From assembly GCA_036939355.1 (NCBI GenBank), contig JALLAP010001220.1, positions 1 through 27,778 of the forward strand: a stretch of 27,778 nucleotides of DNA. The letters run 5' to 3'. Made by a program: the position numbers and the translations under genes. The first letter of the stretch is position 1, and each line of letters opens with the position of its first letter. The notes under the pieces were generated by a model, which did no database searches, was not told the origin of the DNA, and saw only the letters and a program-made list of their open reading frames with translations. Shown here one piece after another: positions 27,273-27,778 of this stretch. This DNA is from Thalassiosira profunda (lineage: Eukaryota; Bacillariophyta; Thalassiosirophyceae; Thalassiosirales; Thalassiosiraceae).

Positions 27273-27650
27273 TCTGTCCGTGCTCGTAGGTGGGCGCCCA
27301 GATACATAGTCCAAAGTAACTTTGTTTGCATGTCCCTCTTTCTATCCGTTCTACGATCTTCTAGCAATATTTCTCTCTACCTTATGAAATGGCATCTCTC
27401 CCCCGTCTAACGAAAGAGAATATGAATATTGCCCCCTACCCCGAGCCCCCTGAACATATCGTTCGCGGTTGTATAATAATATACACTCGATTCCCCCCAT
27501 TAATTCCCCGTTCCCCGGCTCCAATTCCCCAATCCGTAGCATTATCTCAGCTCCCCTTCCCACTCTATATTTTCTTCCTAAGAGGGAGTTATTGTTCCCA
27601 CTTCATGGCACACGAGCCACACCAAGCCACACACAGCACATTATTCACGA
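27273..27650. other. Convergent intergenic region
   Basis: 378 AT-richer, pyrimidine-rich bases (CCCC/TTCC runs at 27480-27560) between the stops of RING-CH copy B and the minus-strand gene at the right edge. It should hold both 3' UTRs. No gene, RNA or repeat is seen. Confidence 0.5.
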
Positions 27651-27778
27651 TCATCGTATCCTTCGGTGGCTCTTGGTCAGGTCGACGTTGGGCCAGTGCC
27701 TCCACAGGTTGACCGTCCCCCTTACGTCGTCCACGTCCTTCAGCCCCACCAAAAACTTGCCAATGTGGTCCAACTCCC
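27651..27778 (-). CDS. C-terminal fragment of an unidentified protein, cut by right edge
   Basis: The minus strand from the window edge reads 41 codons to TGA at 27651-27653: ELDHIGKFLVGLKDVDDVRG, then TVNLWRHWPNVDLTKSHRRI and a final R. GC-biased third positions and the well-formed amphipathic sequence support coding, and the frame is open at the edge. No family is recognised from this short end. Confidence 0.6.
   Translation of the reverse strand, partial: ELDHIGKFLVGLKDVDDVRGTVNLWRHWPNVDLTKSHRRIR

Noticed and set aside
1..27778. tRNA, rRNA, CRISPR arrays, transposase, reverse transcriptase or integrase genes
   Set aside because: Looked for T-loop-like motifs, regular short repeats with spacers and typical catalytic motifs; none was convincing.

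Overview
The window is nuclear DNA of a eukaryote. It has short spliceosomal introns (about 65-220 bases) with GTGAGT or GTAAGT donors, strongly GC-biased coding sequence, AT-richer gaps, and closely packed genes in both orientations. Several features point to a centric diatom, most likely in or near Thalassiosira: a gametolysin-type M11 protease with Pro/Thr linkers and a Cys-rich tail, a pair of GT90 glycosyltransferases, and Lys-rich MGKKS-type proteins with RING-CH, MYND or TPR domains. That placement is inference; no organelle, rRNA or tRNA marker is present.

Layout, left to right. (1) The 5' end of a mitochondrial tRNA 2-thiouridylase gene (minus, cut by the left edge), divergent from HGH1 (eEF2-folding co-chaperone). 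(2) A gap of about 0.9 kb, then a secreted multi-exon M11 protease. (3) A small two-exon gene of unknown function (minus). (4) A head-to-head pair of paralogous GT90/CAP10 membrane glycosyltransferases. (5) A TPR protein (minus), divergent from a MYND zinc-finger protein. (6) A secreted or organelle-targeted EHD-like dynamin-family GTPase (minus), divergent from a TMX-like protein disulfide isomerase. (7) A damaged bL17 organellar ribosomal protein gene, then about 1.5 kb that may hide a small spliced gene. (8) A RING-CH protein (minus), divergent from an unrecognised nuclear-looking protein. (9) A J-domain/ankyrin/two-TM protein (minus) with apparent frameshifts. (10) A second RING-CH paralog with a one-base frameshift. 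(11) The 3' end of an unknown minus-strand gene at the right edge.

The window is not one pathway. The secretory-route genes (M11 protease, two GT90 enzymes, PDI, probably the J-domain protein) suggest ER/Golgi work by role, not as a co-regulated unit. The most unusual content is the MGKKS family set (TPR, MYND, two RING-CH). Its members share a basic N-terminal tail, two of them share an upstream repeat, and the RING-CH pair has a 91-base 3' patch that is almost identical although the rest has diverged. Other points are an intron-plus-exon tandem duplication in the protease gene in which one copy lost its splice donor, a bL17 gene lacking its core, and several one-base losses in short homopolymer runs that may be assembly errors or real decay.
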